In this document: in pieces, positions 25,979-35,193 of the stretch | How the letters are laid out: every line of letters starts with the position of its first letter | Position numbering within the stretch: the first letter of the stretch is position 1 | Origin: Archaeoglobus neptunius | GTDB taxonomy: Archaea; Halobacteriota; Archaeoglobi; Archaeoglobales; Archaeoglobaceae | Direction: 5' to 3' | NCBI RefSeq assembly: GCF_016757965.1 | Contig: NZ_JAEKIW010000001.1 | Location: 62,001-126,000 of the forward strand | Length of the DNA: 64,000 nt | Translations under genes and position numbers: made by a program | Notes under the pieces: model-generated | Databases searched by the model: none | The model's input: the letters and a program-made list of their open reading frames with translations, nothing else | What the model was told of the DNA's origin: nothing

Positions 25979-26959
25979 ATGTTGATGATCGAAAAAATTG
26001 CTGATGGGATTTACAGAATCGAGATTCCACTGCCGCGAAATCCCCTCAAATATACAAATTCGTATCTGATAGGGAGATTTGATGGATTTCTGTTAGTGGA
26101 TACTGGAATGAATAGAAAGGAGTGTCGTGAGGCGTTATATACGGCATTAAGGAGCCTGCAAATTGATTTTTCTAAACTTTCCGTGTTCATCACACATCTC
26201 CACGCTGACCATATCGGTCTTGCGGGTGAGGTTGGTGGGGAGGTGTTCTTCAGTAAAACTGAATCCGAAATAGTCAGAAAGATGCTTGACGATCCGTCCG
26301 GGTACTGGGAAACCATTCTGGAAACCTACATTGCAAACGGTTTTCCGGAGAGAGAAGCAAAAAAGATGCTGAGGCTTCATCCGGGGATAAGGTACACGTC
26401 GATGGAGAAGATTGAGTTCTCAGAGGTTGTTGATGGAGATGAAATAGATGTGGGTGGTTACTTGCTGAAATGCATAGAAACTCCTGGTCACTCTCCGGCT
26501 CATATGTGCCTTTATGATGAAGAGGGTAAGCTGTTTTTCTCAGGTGATCACGTTCTAATTGACATAACGCCCAATATCACGTGGTGGCCTTTTCTGGACA
26601 ACTCACTCGGAAGTTATCTTGAAAGTCTGGAAAAGGTTTACAATCTGGATGTAAATCTGGTACTTCCCGGTCACAGAAGGCTCTGGTACGATCTCAGAAA
26701 GAGGATCGATGAAATCAGGAGACATCACAGAGCAAGACTTGTCGAAACCCTTGCTGCTCTGGATAGGCCCAAAACTGCCTGGGAAATCGCACCCAGCATA
26801 ACATGGGACCTGGTTTACACAGACTGGGAAGAGGTGCATGTTGTCCAGAAGTGGTTTGCTGTCGGTGAGACGATTGCTCATCTCGAGTACCTTCAAAAGG
26901 AGGGACTGGTTGAGAGAGATGTTGAGAACGGTCTGGTAAAGTATTTCAAATCCTGTTGA
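25979..26959 (+). CDS. Metallo-beta-lactamase-fold hydrolase
   Basis: The 326-residue protein carries the MBL metal motif THLHADHIGL, a following GHSPAHMCLY (metal His), SGDHVL (bridging Asp) and LPGHRRLW near residue 225. The C-terminal 100 residues are helical, as in LACTB2-like and related MBL hydrolases, and look like a winged helix (TIAHLEYLQKEGLVERDV). The family covers thioesterases, glyoxalases and nucleases, so the substrate is open. The ATG lies about 21 nt after CTTATAATT and also has GGGAGA ahead. The 3' end overlaps the convergent phosphoesterase by 14 bp. Confidence 0.85.
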   Translation: MLMIEKIADGIYRIEIPLPRNPLKYTNSYLIGRFDGFLLVDTGMNRKECREALYTALRSLQIDFSKLSVFITHLHADHIGLAGEVGGEVFFSKTESEIVRKMLDDPSGYWETILETYIANGFPEREAKKMLRLHPGIRYTSMEKIEFSEVVDGDEIDVGGYLLKCIETPGHSPAHMCLYDEEGKLFFSGDHVLIDITPNITWWPFLDNSLGSYLESLEKVYNLDVNLVLPGHRRLWYDLRKRIDEIRRHHRARLVETLAALDRPKTAWEIAPSITWDLVYTDWEEVHVVQKWFAVGETIAHLEYLQKEGLVERDVENGLVKYFKSC

Positions 26960-27566
26960 GCTCAGCTTCCATACTTTCTGCGTTAAAAATAGCAAATCTG
27001 CCCCACATTACCGGTCCCGGGTTTACGGCTGTGATCACGCTGTTGATGATTCCGTGGCACTCATGGATGTGTCCGCAGAATGCAACATCAAACAATCCAA
27101 TGTTCTCCCTTATCACCCTGCAACCTGCGTTAATTCCGGAACGCGTTGTGTCCAGAATGCCCTTTGGTGGACAGTGGGAAAGAAGGATGTTGCGATCACC
27201 AAATTGAAAGCTCTGTATAAAACTTCTCATTTCCTCTTCTGTGTACTCGGATGGTGTGCCGAAAGGTGTGATCCCCGAGCCCCCAAGACCGTGGAGAGTA
27301 AAGTTATCAACCTTTACGCTTTTTCCGTGAATGAACCTTATTGCATCCAGATCATATTCGAGAATATCCTCGTAATCGCAGTTTCCGTGGACAGCATAGC
27401 ATTCGTCGGTGAATTTGGAAATTATGGCATCTGCCTGAAAAACATCCTCTCTTTTGAACTGTGTAATGTCCCCCGCTATAAACACGGTATCGTAGCTGGC
27501 AGCATCAAGGATATTTTTTAAGTTGCTGAATGAGGAGTGTATATCAGAAAGGACCAGAATCTTCAC
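26946..27566 (-). CDS. Calcineurin-like metallophosphoesterase (MJ0936/YfcE group)
   Basis: The 206-residue protein shows all metal-binding blocks of the family: LSDIHSSFSNL, IAGDITQF, AVHGNCDYED, LLSHCPPKG, and CGHIHECHG. Such enzymes hydrolyse phosphodiesters with two metal ions such as Mn or Ni. A short insertion (HGLGGSGITPFGTPSEY) follows the third motif. It is a single gene convergent with the MBL hydrolase; the natural substrate is not inferable. Confidence 0.88.
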   Translation of the reverse strand: MKILVLSDIHSSFSNLKNILDAASYDTVFIAGDITQFKREDVFQADAIISKFTDECYAVHGNCDYEDILEYDLDAIRFIHGKSVKVDNFTLHGLGGSGITPFGTPSEYTEEEMRSFIQSFQFGDRNILLSHCPPKGILDTTRSGINAGCRVIRENIGLFDVAFCGHIHECHGIINSVITAVNPGPVMWGRFAIFNAESMEAELNRI

Positions 27567-27634
27567 AGGTGGAGTTGGGAAAAATCTGTTTAAAAATACA
27601 GCGCCCGGAAAAATCTATTTTGAAAAATAATTAT

Positions 27635-28858
27635 TTATATAACGTAGATATCTCCGTTTTTGGGAGCATATGCGTCAACGCCCAGATTTTCTCTGATCCA
27701 CTCTGCGAAAGCTTCGGTTTCCTCACCGTGAATTGTGAACACTATATCGGCGCCCTTTTTAACAACTCTTCTCACGTACTCCTTTAGCTGCCTGTCATCA
27801 GCGTGGGCTGAAAAGTCGTACTGCTCAATCCCCATCTTCAGTTTAACCGTCCGTGTTCCGAGATTGATCATTCCATGTTTCAGTGCCATGTCTCCATTCG
27901 TCCCCTCAACCTGGTAGCCAGTCAGTATTATCTTCGACTTCTCATCATTGTAGAGTTTTGAAATGTAGAACATTGCAGGTCCACCGTTGAGCATTCCAGC
28001 AGTCGTAACCACGGCAGAAGGCTCCTCAAGAACGATTTCTCTCCGCTTCCACTCTACCGGAATGGAGTTCTTCATAGCCTTCTTCAGTTCCTTGGGACTT
28101 TTGATAAAGTCCGGATACTTCTGGATTATACGCGCAACTTCCTTGCCCATTCCGTCAACGTATGGTGTGATTCCGTGCTTCGACAGAATCATGAGCACTT
28201 CCTGGGTTCTTCCAACGGCGAAGGCCGGTATTATCGCATGGCCACCCCTGTCAATTGTGTCCACAACACTCTCGACAAACGCCCTCTCAAGTTCTCTTCT
28301 GTCTGGATGTTCCGTTCCAAAGTACGTGCTTTCCACAATCAAAATATCCGTGTGGGGATACTCCGTATCTGCCCCCTCAAGAAGTCTCGTTTCCTCCAGT
28401 TTTATGTCGCCGGAATACAGAATATCTATATCGCCTCGCATGTGGACGCTTGCACTGCCCGGTATGTGTCCTGCGTTAAAGAACTCTATTTCGTAGTTAT
28501 CAAATTCAATTGGATCTTCGTACTCCAGTTCTCTCAAATTGCTCTCGAACTGCCTCAGCTCCCTCTTGGTGAATGGTGGTGGTTGCATGATGTTCATTGA
28601 GTCCTTCAAAAGTATCATAGACAGGTCGTGAGACGGAGGAGTCAGAATAACATCGGGATCATAATACATGAGATTTGGTGCCACCCCAACATGATCAAGG
28701 TGGCCGTGAGAGATAACCACAGCTCTTGGAGATAAACCGTCCAGAGGAAATTCAGGAGGATCGGACGGCTTTACACCGTAATCGAGTACAATACCATCTA
28801 TCATTACAGCCGATCTTCCAACTTCTCTGCATCCACCAAGGAATTTGATCGTGGTCAT
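27635..28858 (-). CDS. Beta-CASP metallo-beta-lactamase RNA nuclease (aCPSF2-like)
   Basis: The 407-residue enzyme has the MBL motif SHGHLDHVGV, the second-site GHIPGSAS, SGDIKLEETRLL with the bridging Asp, VESTYFG at the start of the beta-CASP domain, PAFAVGRTQEVLM, and the C-terminal QYDFSAHADDRQL and TIHGEE motifs. Length and lack of N-terminal KH domains fit the short archaeal aCPSF2 or RNase J-like group rather than aCPSF1. These enzymes act as RNA endonucleases or 5' exonucleases in mRNA processing and decay. It is a single gene; AT-rich DNA on both sides (27567-27634 and 28859-28927) holds probable promoter and terminator. Confidence 0.9.
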   Translation of the reverse strand: MTTIKFLGGCREVGRSAVMIDGIVLDYGVKPSDPPEFPLDGLSPRAVVISHGHLDHVGVAPNLMYYDPDVILTPPSHDLSMILLKDSMNIMQPPPFTKRELRQFESNLRELEYEDPIEFDNYEIEFFNAGHIPGSASVHMRGDIDILYSGDIKLEETRLLEGADTEYPHTDILIVESTYFGTEHPDRRELERAFVESVVDTIDRGGHAIIPAFAVGRTQEVLMILSKHGITPYVDGMGKEVARIIQKYPDFIKSPKELKKAMKNSIPVEWKRREIVLEEPSAVVTTAGMLNGGPAMFYISKLYNDEKSKIILTGYQVEGTNGDMALKHGMINLGTRTVKLKMGIEQYDFSAHADDRQLKEYVRRVVKKGADIVFTIHGEETEAFAEWIRENLGVDAYAPKNGDIYVI

Positions 28859-28927
28859 ACCACATTACTACTTTATGTTTGAATATATAAGTTTCGCCCC
28901 ATAAAATTCATTTTTAATTGGAATAAT

Positions 28928-29689
28928 TTACACAAATCTTTTAATTTCACACCTCCCGGTGTAATTTTCCTCGAACATACCATTGAGCTTTCCGCTGCAA
29001 ACCGGGCAGTTGTTGTTGGCGGGGATGGTAAAGGAAAAGAACTCCATGGTACTCAGATCACCTCTCAGGACTCTCCCACTGGTGAGGCTGCCATTGCGTG
29101 TTATGAGCTTTATCACCTCAGACGCCTGCATCGCCCCAAATACGCCTGCTGTTGCTCCAACTATTGCAGTACCACCTGTTTCTGGAGATTCTGGCAGGTA
29201 ACACCTGTAGCATGGATTTCCGGTGAAAACTGAGAGCTCCCCCTCCCATCCGTAAACCGCCGAATGCACGAAGGGTTTTTTCAGGAGCATTGAGGCATCG
29301 TTTATTATGTATCTGATTTTGAAGCTGTCAGGACATCCAACGATCACGTCGTAAGACTTGATTAGCCTGAGAGCGTTTCTGGGATGTATCCAGTATGGGT
29401 AAACATCAACTACAACATCAGGATTGAGTTTTTCGACAAACATTGCTGCAGATTCTGCTTTATTTTCATTCAGATTTCCCGCATGAATTATCTGCCTCTG
29501 AAGGTTGGACAGCTCGACGGTATCCCCATCAACAATTCCGAGCCTGCCAACACCTGCGGCGGCAAGATAGGCTATGACAGGGCTTCCAAGCCCACCAGCC
29601 CCTATTACAAGAACTCTGGCATTTTGCAGCCTCTCCTGCCCATCAATCCCGAAAACTTCAATCTGCCTTTTGTATTTCTCAAATATCAA
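28928..29689 (-). CDS. E1-like adenylyltransferase, ThiF/MoeB/HesA family
   Basis: The 253-residue protein carries the Rossmann ATP site [19 protein letters not shown], the [16 protein letters not shown] motif, [15 protein letters not shown], and two CxxC pairs (CYRCY and CPVC) that bind structural zinc. It adenylates the C-terminal glycine of a ubiquitin-like sulfur carrier such as MoaD, ThiS or SAMP for molybdopterin, thiamine or tRNA thiolation. It overlaps the end of gyrB by 11 bp and is therefore transcribed behind it. The carrier protein is not in the window, so the pathway is open. Confidence 0.88.
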   Translation of the reverse strand: MIFEKYKRQIEVFGIDGQERLQNARVLVIGAGGLGSPVIAYLAAAGVGRLGIVDGDTVELSNLQRQIIHAGNLNENKAESAAMFVEKLNPDVVVDVYPYWIHPRNALRLIKSYDVIVGCPDSFKIRYIINDASMLLKKPFVHSAVYGWEGELSVFTGNPCYRCYLPESPETGGTAIVGATAGVFGAMQASEVIKLITRNGSLTSGRVLRGDLSTMEFFSFTIPANNNCPVCSGKLNGMFEENYTGRCEIKRFV

Positions 29690-31577
29690 GATTTTTGACC
29701 TCCTTCGAGTGCTCCATTATAAAGTTCCTTCTTCCCTCAACATCATCCCCCATCAAAATTCTAAACAGTTCATCAGCTCTTCTCGCATCTTCAAGCGTAA
29801 CCTGAATCAGAATTCTGTTTTCCGGATTCATCGTCGTTTCCCATAATTGACTGGGATTCATTTCCCCCAGACCCTTATATCTCTGTACTTCTGCGTTGCC
29901 AAGCCGTTCCAGCGTTCTGCCGAGCTCATCTTCCGAATATGCGTAGTACTGTTTCTTTCCCTTTTTTATCATATACAGAGGAGGTTGAGCTATGTAGAGA
30001 TAACCGCTCTCTATCAGAGGCTTCATGTAGCGGTAGAAGAATGTAAGCAGAAGGGTTCTTATATGTGCTCCATCAACATCTGCATCAGTCATTATAATAA
30101 TTCGTTTGTATCTTGTTTTGGTTATATCGAAATCCTTCCCCATGCCTGCACCTATGGCCGATATTATCGCCTTTATCTCCTCGTTTTTCAAAATCCTTGC
30201 CATGCCGGCTTTTTCAACATTGATTATCTTACCTTTGATTGGAAGAATTGCCTGAAATCTCCTGTCTCTTGCCTGTTTTGCTGACCCACCTGCCGATTCC
30301 CCTTCAACAATGAATAGTTCTCGTTCATCCGGGTTTTTGGACGAACAATCCGCAAGCTTTCCGGGAAGTGTCGCTGCTAAATCGTTTCTTTTCTTAACAA
30401 GCTCTCTAGCCTTCTTTGCAGCTTCTCTCGCCTTTTTGGCCAAAATAAACTTGTTGATCAGAAGTTCTGACCTGGAAGGGTTTTCCTCGAGCCATCTCAA
30501 TACTCCGGTGTACACGGACGATTCAACGGCCGTTTTGACATCGCTGTTGGTTAGTTTGGTTTTCGTCTGTCCTTCAAACTGAGGTTCGGGAACCTTGACG
30601 CTTATTACTGCTGTTAACCCCTCCCTGACGTCTGAACCCGTTACCGGCTCAAACTTCCTGATGTTTTTTCTTCCGTACTCGTTAACAGCTCTTGTCAATC
30701 CAGCTCTGAATCCGATGACGTGAGAACCGCCTTCTGAGGTGTTTATGTTGTTTGCAAAAGCGTGAATATTTTCGATCTCGGAATCCGTAAACTGGATAGC
30801 CACTTCAAGAGATATCCCGTTCTTCGTATCCTCTATGTATATTGGCTCGTGGAGGGTTTTATAATTCCTGTTCAGTGATTTCACCAGGCCGACAATTCCA
30901 TCCTCAAAGTGAAAGATTTTTCTTTTACTCACCCTCTCATCTTCGAGTATGATTTTGAGACCCTTGTTGAGATATGCCAGCTCCTTTAGCCTCTGAGATA
31001 CGATCTCGTATTTGAATTCTGTGGTCTCGAATATCTCGTCATCTGGTTTAAATCTAATGGTTGTGCCACTCTCTTCTGTTTCACCTATTATCTTCAGCTC
31101 AGTTGCAGGCCGTCCCCTCTCGTATCGCTGATAGAATACTTTCCCGTTTCTCCGGACAGTCACTTCCAGCCACTCCGAAAGGGCGTTTACCACCGACACA
31201 CCTACACCGTGCAATCCACCAGAAACCCTGTAAACTTTTTTTGAGAACTTTCCTCCCGCATGGAGCTTTGTCATAACAATTTCAAGTGCCGATTTACCTA
31301 ATTCGTGCATTTCAGTTGGAATGCCGCGTCCGTTATCCTCTACGCTTGCTGAACCGTCTTTGTGAAGGGTCACTTTTATTGTGTCGCAGAACCCTGCAAG
31401 GGCCTCATCGATGCTGTTGTCGACAACCTCCCACAGCAGGTGGTGAAGTCCCCTAACTCCTGTACCGCCAATGTACATCCCCGGCCTCTTTCTCACTGCA
31501 TCGAGGTCGTCAAGCACCTCGATATCTCTGGCTGAATAATCAGAATCGCTGGTTTCGAACACGTCGTTTCCTACCAC
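29679..31577 (-). CDS. gyrB: DNA gyrase subunit B
   Basis: The 632-residue protein has a GHKL ATPase domain ([13 protein letters not shown] and [19 protein letters not shown]), a transducer domain, and a TOPRIM domain with [15 protein letters not shown] and [19 protein letters not shown], ending with the GyrA-contact motif [18 protein letters not shown]. It is full length for the bacterial-type GyrB found in Euryarchaeota. GyrA is not adjacent. The upstream 720 bp are AT-rich and carry repeats (see the 31578-32299 entry). Confidence 0.96.
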   Translation of the reverse strand: MVGNDVFETSDSDYSARDIEVLDDLDAVRKRPGMYIGGTGVRGLHHLLWEVVDNSIDEALAGFCDTIKVTLHKDGSASVEDNGRGIPTEMHELGKSALEIVMTKLHAGGKFSKKVYRVSGGLHGVGVSVVNALSEWLEVTVRRNGKVFYQRYERGRPATELKIIGETEESGTTIRFKPDDEIFETTEFKYEIVSQRLKELAYLNKGLKIILEDERVSKRKIFHFEDGIVGLVKSLNRNYKTLHEPIYIEDTKNGISLEVAIQFTDSEIENIHAFANNINTSEGGSHVIGFRAGLTRAVNEYGRKNIRKFEPVTGSDVREGLTAVISVKVPEPQFEGQTKTKLTNSDVKTAVESSVYTGVLRWLEENPSRSELLINKFILAKKAREAAKKARELVKKRNDLAATLPGKLADCSSKNPDERELFIVEGESAGGSAKQARDRRFQAILPIKGKIINVEKAGMARILKNEEIKAIISAIGAGMGKDFDITKTRYKRIIIMTDADVDGAHIRTLLLTFFYRYMKPLIESGYLYIAQPPLYMIKKGKKQYYAYSEDELGRTLERLGNAEVQRYKGLGEMNPSQLWETTMNPENRILIQVTLEDARRADELFRILMGDDVEGRRNFIMEHSKEVKNLDI

Positions 31578-31801
31578 AATATCACTATGCCCCTCTGTTA
31601 ATAAGTACTTTGTTTTAATTAACCAGCTATTTTAATTTTTTTGATTTAATTTATTTTAAGTATTAATTTATAGTATGTTAATATTAAAATTTTAAATGTT
31701 TGTTAGTCTATCTTGTAGTATACTTTATTTTTAATTTCTTTTTTTAGAAAAAAATTTAATTTAAATTAATTTTTAATAAATAATAAAGTTAAGTACAAGC
31801 A

Positions 31802-31824
31802 ATTATTCCACATATTTTGTAACA
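31802..31824 (+). repeat. Copy 1 of an AT-rich intergenic repeat
   Basis: The copy consists of ATTATTC, CACATA and TTTTGTAACA blocks and matches the copy at 31904-31927 with small indels. A third weaker copy (TTGTTCCATAATTTTTG) lies at about 31973-31990. The first two are 102 bp apart in the same orientation. Confidence 0.55.
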
Positions 31825-31903
31825 AACCAGTATACAATTCATGACAAATTCACGATGTACCCTAATTTACGCACATACCCCCCCTTGAATGCATGCAAAG
31901 AGC

Positions 31904-31927
31904 ATTATTCACATAATTTTTGTAACA
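31904..31927 (+). repeat. Copy 2 of the AT-rich intergenic repeat
   Basis: The copy consists of ATTATTC, ACATAA and TTTTTGTAACA blocks, in the same orientation as copy 1. It lies about 330 bp upstream of gyrB. Confidence 0.55.
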
Positions 31928-32299
31928 GTCGAATTGCCAAAATCTTTGATTTTCGGCACTCCTAAAAATATTTGTTCCATAATTTTTGGAAAAATTAGTT
32001 GCTGTATTAATTAAGAATATATATTAATATATTCTTCTGTATTATTTGATTTTTGGTTGTTAATAAGAAATTAAAAGATATTTTTTCAAAATAATTTAAT
32101 TTTTAAAATTTCAAATAGTTCTAATTATTTATATTATTTTTTTATATTTTATAAATAAAATTAGTACTTTACATATATTGGCGACAATAAGAAGCGGTAG
32201 AAGATTGAAAAGCAGGTTTTGCAATCCGGGTTTTGGTGTTTAGCTTTGCAGAATCCGCTGGATCGAGAGTGCAATTCCAAAAAAGTGAGTCTGGTCAAC

Positions 32300-32506
32300 T
32301 CAGTCCTTGCCGTTAAATATGAAGTAAATCTTTCTTCCCACCTTCTTTTTTTTGACGAGATTCATGTCTGCCATAAGATTGAGATAGTAGCTTTCGGTGG
32401 ACCTTTTTCTCCCTGTTATCCTTGCGATGTCTTCCGCTGTGGCCTCACCCAGTTTTAGAAGGATCAGGGCGGTTTTGCGAATATTTTCGGGCAGATCTGA
32501 GATCAT
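32300..32506 (-). CDS. Small winged-helix transcriptional regulator
   Basis: The 68-residue protein is a single wHTH domain: IRKTALILLKLGEATAEDIA (helices 1-2), RITGRKRSTESYYLNLMADM (recognition helix with basic residues) and a wing (VKKKKVGRKIYFIF). It resembles short ArsR/TrmB-like archaeal regulators and has no effector domain. ATG 32506 lies about 28 nt from a consensus TATA (TTTAAATA, about 32530-32537 on the minus strand), giving a leaderless mRNA. The longer start at 32524 would lie too close to the TATA. Two direct repeats between TATA and ATG suggest autoregulation. Confidence 0.75.
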   Translation of the reverse strand: MISDLPENIRKTALILLKLGEATAEDIARITGRKRSTESYYLNLMADMNLVKKKKVGRKIYFIFNGKD

Positions 32507-32510
32507 TATG

Positions 32511-32530
32511 ATACATTGAAACACATTGTA
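32511..32530. promoter_or_regulatory. Direct-repeat operator candidate at the wHTH gene promoter
   Basis: Two ACATTG hexamers at 32513-32518 and 32523-32528 are spaced exactly 10 bp, one DNA turn, and sit between the TATA box and the ATG of the wHTH gene. Binding here would block transcription initiation. The location suggests negative autoregulation; this is inference. Confidence 0.45.
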
Positions 32531-32694
32531 TTTAAATTTTACGGATTATTTCATACGGGTAGTAAGATCTGCACCATAAACTACATGCAATGGTAAAAAA
32601 ATTGCAACTGGGTTGTATTTGTGTATAATGAACTTCTGTGATAAAATTTAAAACTCCCATAGAATTTTTAAAGCTTTGAAGGCTATAAAAGTGT

Positions 32695-33393
32695 GTGTAC
32701 TCGGGCAGAATTGTGAGAGTGGAGAGACACAGCTCCAGTGTTGCAACATTGTATCTTGACATAAATATTCCCTCCTATCCGGGCCAGTTTGTAATGATCA
32801 ACCTACCGGGATGTGAGGAAATACCGCTTAGCCTGTCTTCTCAGAATACAGTTACCGTCAAAGCTGTTGGCGACACGACCAGAGAGCTGGTCAACTCTCA
32901 GGAGGGTAGGAGGGTTGGAATAAGGGGGGCATTTGGCACCACCTTCACACCTTCGGATAACGCTCTGCTGATTGCAGGTGGAATAGGAATAGCACCACTT
33001 CGCTATCTCTACAACTATCTGAAAAACTGTCAGGCGGATGTTAAGGTGATATACGGTGTGAGGACAGCCGAGGATTTGATCTGGCTTGATGAATTCGAAA
33101 ATGTTGTTGTAACAACTGAAGATGGGAGTACAGGCATTAAAGGAACCGTAATCGATGCTATGAAAAGAGAGGATCTTGCAAGTTATTCCAGAATTTATGT
33201 TTGCGGAAGTGAACAGATGATGAGGGCAGCTTTCACACTTCTCAAAGCAAAAAGCGTTCTTGAAAAGTCGGAGTTCTCGCTTGAGAGGTTCATGAGATGT
33301 GCAATAGGAGTTTGCGGCTCATGTGTGGTTGAGGGTGGTTTGAGAGTTTGCAGTGACGGACCTGTTTTTTCAGCAACCAACCTTCCGTGGTGA
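32695..33393 (+). CDS. pyrK: Dihydroorotate dehydrogenase electron-transfer subunit PyrK
   Basis: The 232-residue protein has an FAD-binding barrel (SYPGQFVMINLPG, PLSLSS), an NAD-binding region (LLIAGGIGIAPLRYL), and a C-terminal cluster RCAIGVCGSCVVEGGLRVC that binds the [2Fe-2S] centre. This is the full PyrK plan; with PyrDB it couples dihydroorotate oxidation to NAD reduction. A GTG start at 32695 lies about 27 nt after a TTTTTAAAG element. PyrD is not adjacent, so the partner is encoded elsewhere or the protein serves another flavoenzyme. Confidence 0.87.
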   Translation: MYSGRIVRVERHSSSVATLYLDINIPSYPGQFVMINLPGCEEIPLSLSSQNTVTVKAVGDTTRELVNSQEGRRVGIRGAFGTTFTPSDNALLIAGGIGIAPLRYLYNYLKNCQADVKVIYGVRTAEDLIWLDEFENVVVTTEDGSTGIKGTVIDAMKREDLASYSRIYVCGSEQMMRAAFTLLKAKSVLEKSEFSLERFMRCAIGVCGSCVVEGGLRVCSDGPVFSATNLPW

Positions 33394-33429
33394 TAATATT
33401 TAAATTCACTGAAGGAAAAGGGTTGAAGG

Positions 33430-34233
33430 ATGAAAGAAAAGAGGTTGATAATTAGGAGAAGCGGTTATCCTTCTAAAGGTGAGATCGTTATCGGCACTGT
33501 TAAGAGAGTTCTCGACTTCGGCGCTTTTGTATCTCTCGATGAGTATGAGGGTAGAGAGGGGATGGTCCATATCAGCGAGGTTGCTTCGGGATGGATAAAG
33601 GATATCAGGGAGCACGTTAAGAAGGGGCAGAAAGTAATCTGCAAGGTTCTCGACATCAATCCAAAGAGGGGGCATATAGACCTTTCAATTAAGGACGTGA
33701 ATGAGAGACAAAAAAGGGAGAAGTTGCAGCAATGGAAAAACGAGATGAAGGCTTTTAAGTGGCTGGAAATAATCGGCGAAAGGCTTAACCGTGATTTTGG
33801 CGAACTTGAAAAGATTGGAAAAAAGCTTCTCAAAGAGTATGATTCCGTTTACTCGGCATTTGAGGATGCAGCCTACGAGGGATACGAGGTCTTAACTCCT
33901 GTGGTTGGAGAGGAGTTTGCCAGAGAAATGGCAGAGATTGCAAGAGAAAACATTAAACCAAAGAGAGTTAAGGTAAGGGGATACTTTGAGCTGAAAAGCA
34001 TGGCACCTGATGGAGTTGAGAGGATTAAGAAAGCTCTTCTTCAGGCGATGAAGGTGGCAAAGTCCGGGATAGGTATAAAGATCGAATACATCGGAGCGCC
34101 AAAGTACAGAATCATAGTTGAGGCTGATGAGTATAAAGCGGCTGAAAATGCATTGAAGAAGGCCATGAATAACGTTCTCAAGGAAATTAAAAAACTCGGT
34201 GGAGAGGGTAACTTCATAAGGGAGGCTGCATGA
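33430..34233 (+). CDS. Translation initiation factor aIF2 subunit alpha
   Basis: The 267-residue protein begins with an S1 domain (GEIVIGTVKRVLDFGAFVSL, GMVHISEVASGWIKD, KVICKVLDINPKRGHIDLS), followed by the helical middle domain and the alpha/beta C-terminal domain (GVERIKKALLQAMKVAKSG). It is one of three aIF2 subunits delivering Met-tRNAi to the small ribosomal subunit. The downstream nop10 ATG overlaps its stop by 4 bp; the aif2a-nop10-pac2 order is common in Euryarchaeota. Confidence 0.95.
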   Translation: MKEKRLIIRRSGYPSKGEIVIGTVKRVLDFGAFVSLDEYEGREGMVHISEVASGWIKDIREHVKKGQKVICKVLDINPKRGHIDLSIKDVNERQKREKLQQWKNEMKAFKWLEIIGERLNRDFGELEKIGKKLLKEYDSVYSAFEDAAYEGYEVLTPVVGEEFAREMAEIARENIKPKRVKVRGYFELKSMAPDGVERIKKALLQAMKVAKSGIGIKIEYIGAPKYRIIVEADEYKAAENALKKAMNNVLKEIKKLGGEGNFIREAA

Positions 34234-34409
34234 AAGTTTCAATGAGAAAATGTCCAAACTGCAGGCGTTATACGCTGAAAGAGACCTGTCCTAAGTGCGG
34301 GGCTCAGACTTACATGCCGATCCCACCGAGGTTCTCAATCGAAGATCCCTACGGGAAATATCGGAGGAGGCTCAGAAGGGAGAAGGGCTTTTTCGTTTTC
34401 AGGAGGTGA
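34230..34409 (+). CDS. nop10: rRNA pseudouridylation protein Nop10
   Basis: This 59-residue gene lies between aIF2-alpha and the PAC2 protein. The product has an N-terminal zinc ribbon with two CxxC pairs (KCPNCRRYTL and TCPKCGAQTY), then the linear segment PIPPRFSIEDPYGKYRR that wraps against Cbf5 in the H/ACA ribonucleoprotein. The start ATG overlaps the aIF2-alpha stop (ATGA). Its end provides the AGGAGGTGA ribosome site of the next gene. Confidence 0.95.
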   Translation: MKVSMRKCPNCRRYTLKETCPKCGAQTYMPIPPRFSIEDPYGKYRRRLRREKGFFVFRR

Positions 34410-34413
34410 ATGC

Positions 34414-35193
34414 ATGTTAAAAAAAGTTGATGTAAGGTTCTTGAAAGATCCGGATGAGATCGGGCTTGAAAGTCCAGTGTTTATAGAGGGGTTGCCCGGT
34501 ATTGGTCATGTTGGAAAGCTTGTCGCAGACCACCTAGTAAACGAACTCAGGGCAGAAAAAGTGGTTGAGATCTACTCTCACCACTTTCCACCGCAAGTAA
34601 TGGTGCTGGAGGATGGCACCATAAGAATGCCCAAGAACGAGGTTTATGCATGGAAGTCAAACGGTAATGGCAGAGATCTGCTAATACTTGTTGGAGATTT
34701 TCAAAGCATAAGCAGTGAGGGGCATTTCGAGCTCGTCAATGCATATATTGACATTGCTAAAAAGTTTGGGGCTGTAAGAATATACACTCTTGGCGGTTAT
34801 GGTGTCGGTAAGCTTGTTGAAGAACCCTATGTGATTGGTGCTGCAAACTCTGAGGATATTGTGGAAGAACTTAAAAGCTTTGGAGTTAAATTCGAGCCGG
34901 GTGAACCAGGTGGGGGTATAATTGGTGCCTCAGGACTTTTACTCGGTGTTTCTCAACTGGAGGGTATCGAGGCCGCATGTCTTATGGGTGTTACATCCGG
35001 TTATATGGTTGACCCCAAGAGTGCCAAAGTTGTTCTGGAGGTGCTGACGAAAATGCTTGACCTGAAGGTATCGGTAGAGGCGCTGGATGAGAGGGCAAAA
35101 GAAATGGAGAAAATAATTGCTCAGATCAAGGAAATGCAGGAAATGGCAGTGCAGCAGTGGAAGAGCGACGAAGATTTGAGATACTTCAGATGA
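34414..35193 (+). CDS. PAC2 family proteasome-assembly-chaperone-like protein
   Basis: The 259-residue protein shows the PAC2 pattern: SPVFIEGLPGIGHVGKLVAD, LLILVGDFQSISSEGHFEL, IYTLGGYGVGKLVEEPYVIG, GGGIIGASGLLLGV and ACLMGVTSGYMVDPKSA, with a helical C-terminal tail. Archaeal members are thought to help proteasome assembly or act as ATP-independent chaperones. It is third in the aif2a-nop10-pac2 operon and overlaps the next gene through ATGA at 35190. Confidence 0.9.
   Translation: MLKKVDVRFLKDPDEIGLESPVFIEGLPGIGHVGKLVADHLVNELRAEKVVEIYSHHFPPQVMVLEDGTIRMPKNEVYAWKSNGNGRDLLILVGDFQSISSEGHFELVNAYIDIAKKFGAVRIYTLGGYGVGKLVEEPYVIGAANSEDIVEELKSFGVKFEPGEPGGGIIGASGLLLGVSQLEGIEAACLMGVTSGYMVDPKSAKVVLEVLTKMLDLKVSVEALDERAKEMEKIIAQIKEMQEMAVQQWKSDEDLRYFR

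Larger units (their letters stand above)
31578..32299. other. AT-rich non-coding block between gyrB and a wHTH gene; possible origin or control region
   Basis: No credible gene is present on either strand over about 720 bp. The parts 31600-31800 and 31990-32170 are extremely AT-rich runs of T/A. Between them lies a less AT-rich core with related repeat units at 31802-31824, 31904-31927 and, more degenerate, 31973-31990, a run of seven C (31878-31884), and ATGCATGCA-type overlapping palindromes (about 31888-31896). The final 130 bp (32171-32299) are of ordinary composition with no recognised element. The layout resembles a replication origin or a large regulatory region; no Orc1/Cdc6 gene or clear ORB sequence was seen. 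Confidence 0.4.

Noticed and set aside
32532-32762. 76-codon minus-strand frame across the wHTH/pyrK gap
   Set aside because: It covers both promoters and the start of pyrK and has no recognisable protein features.
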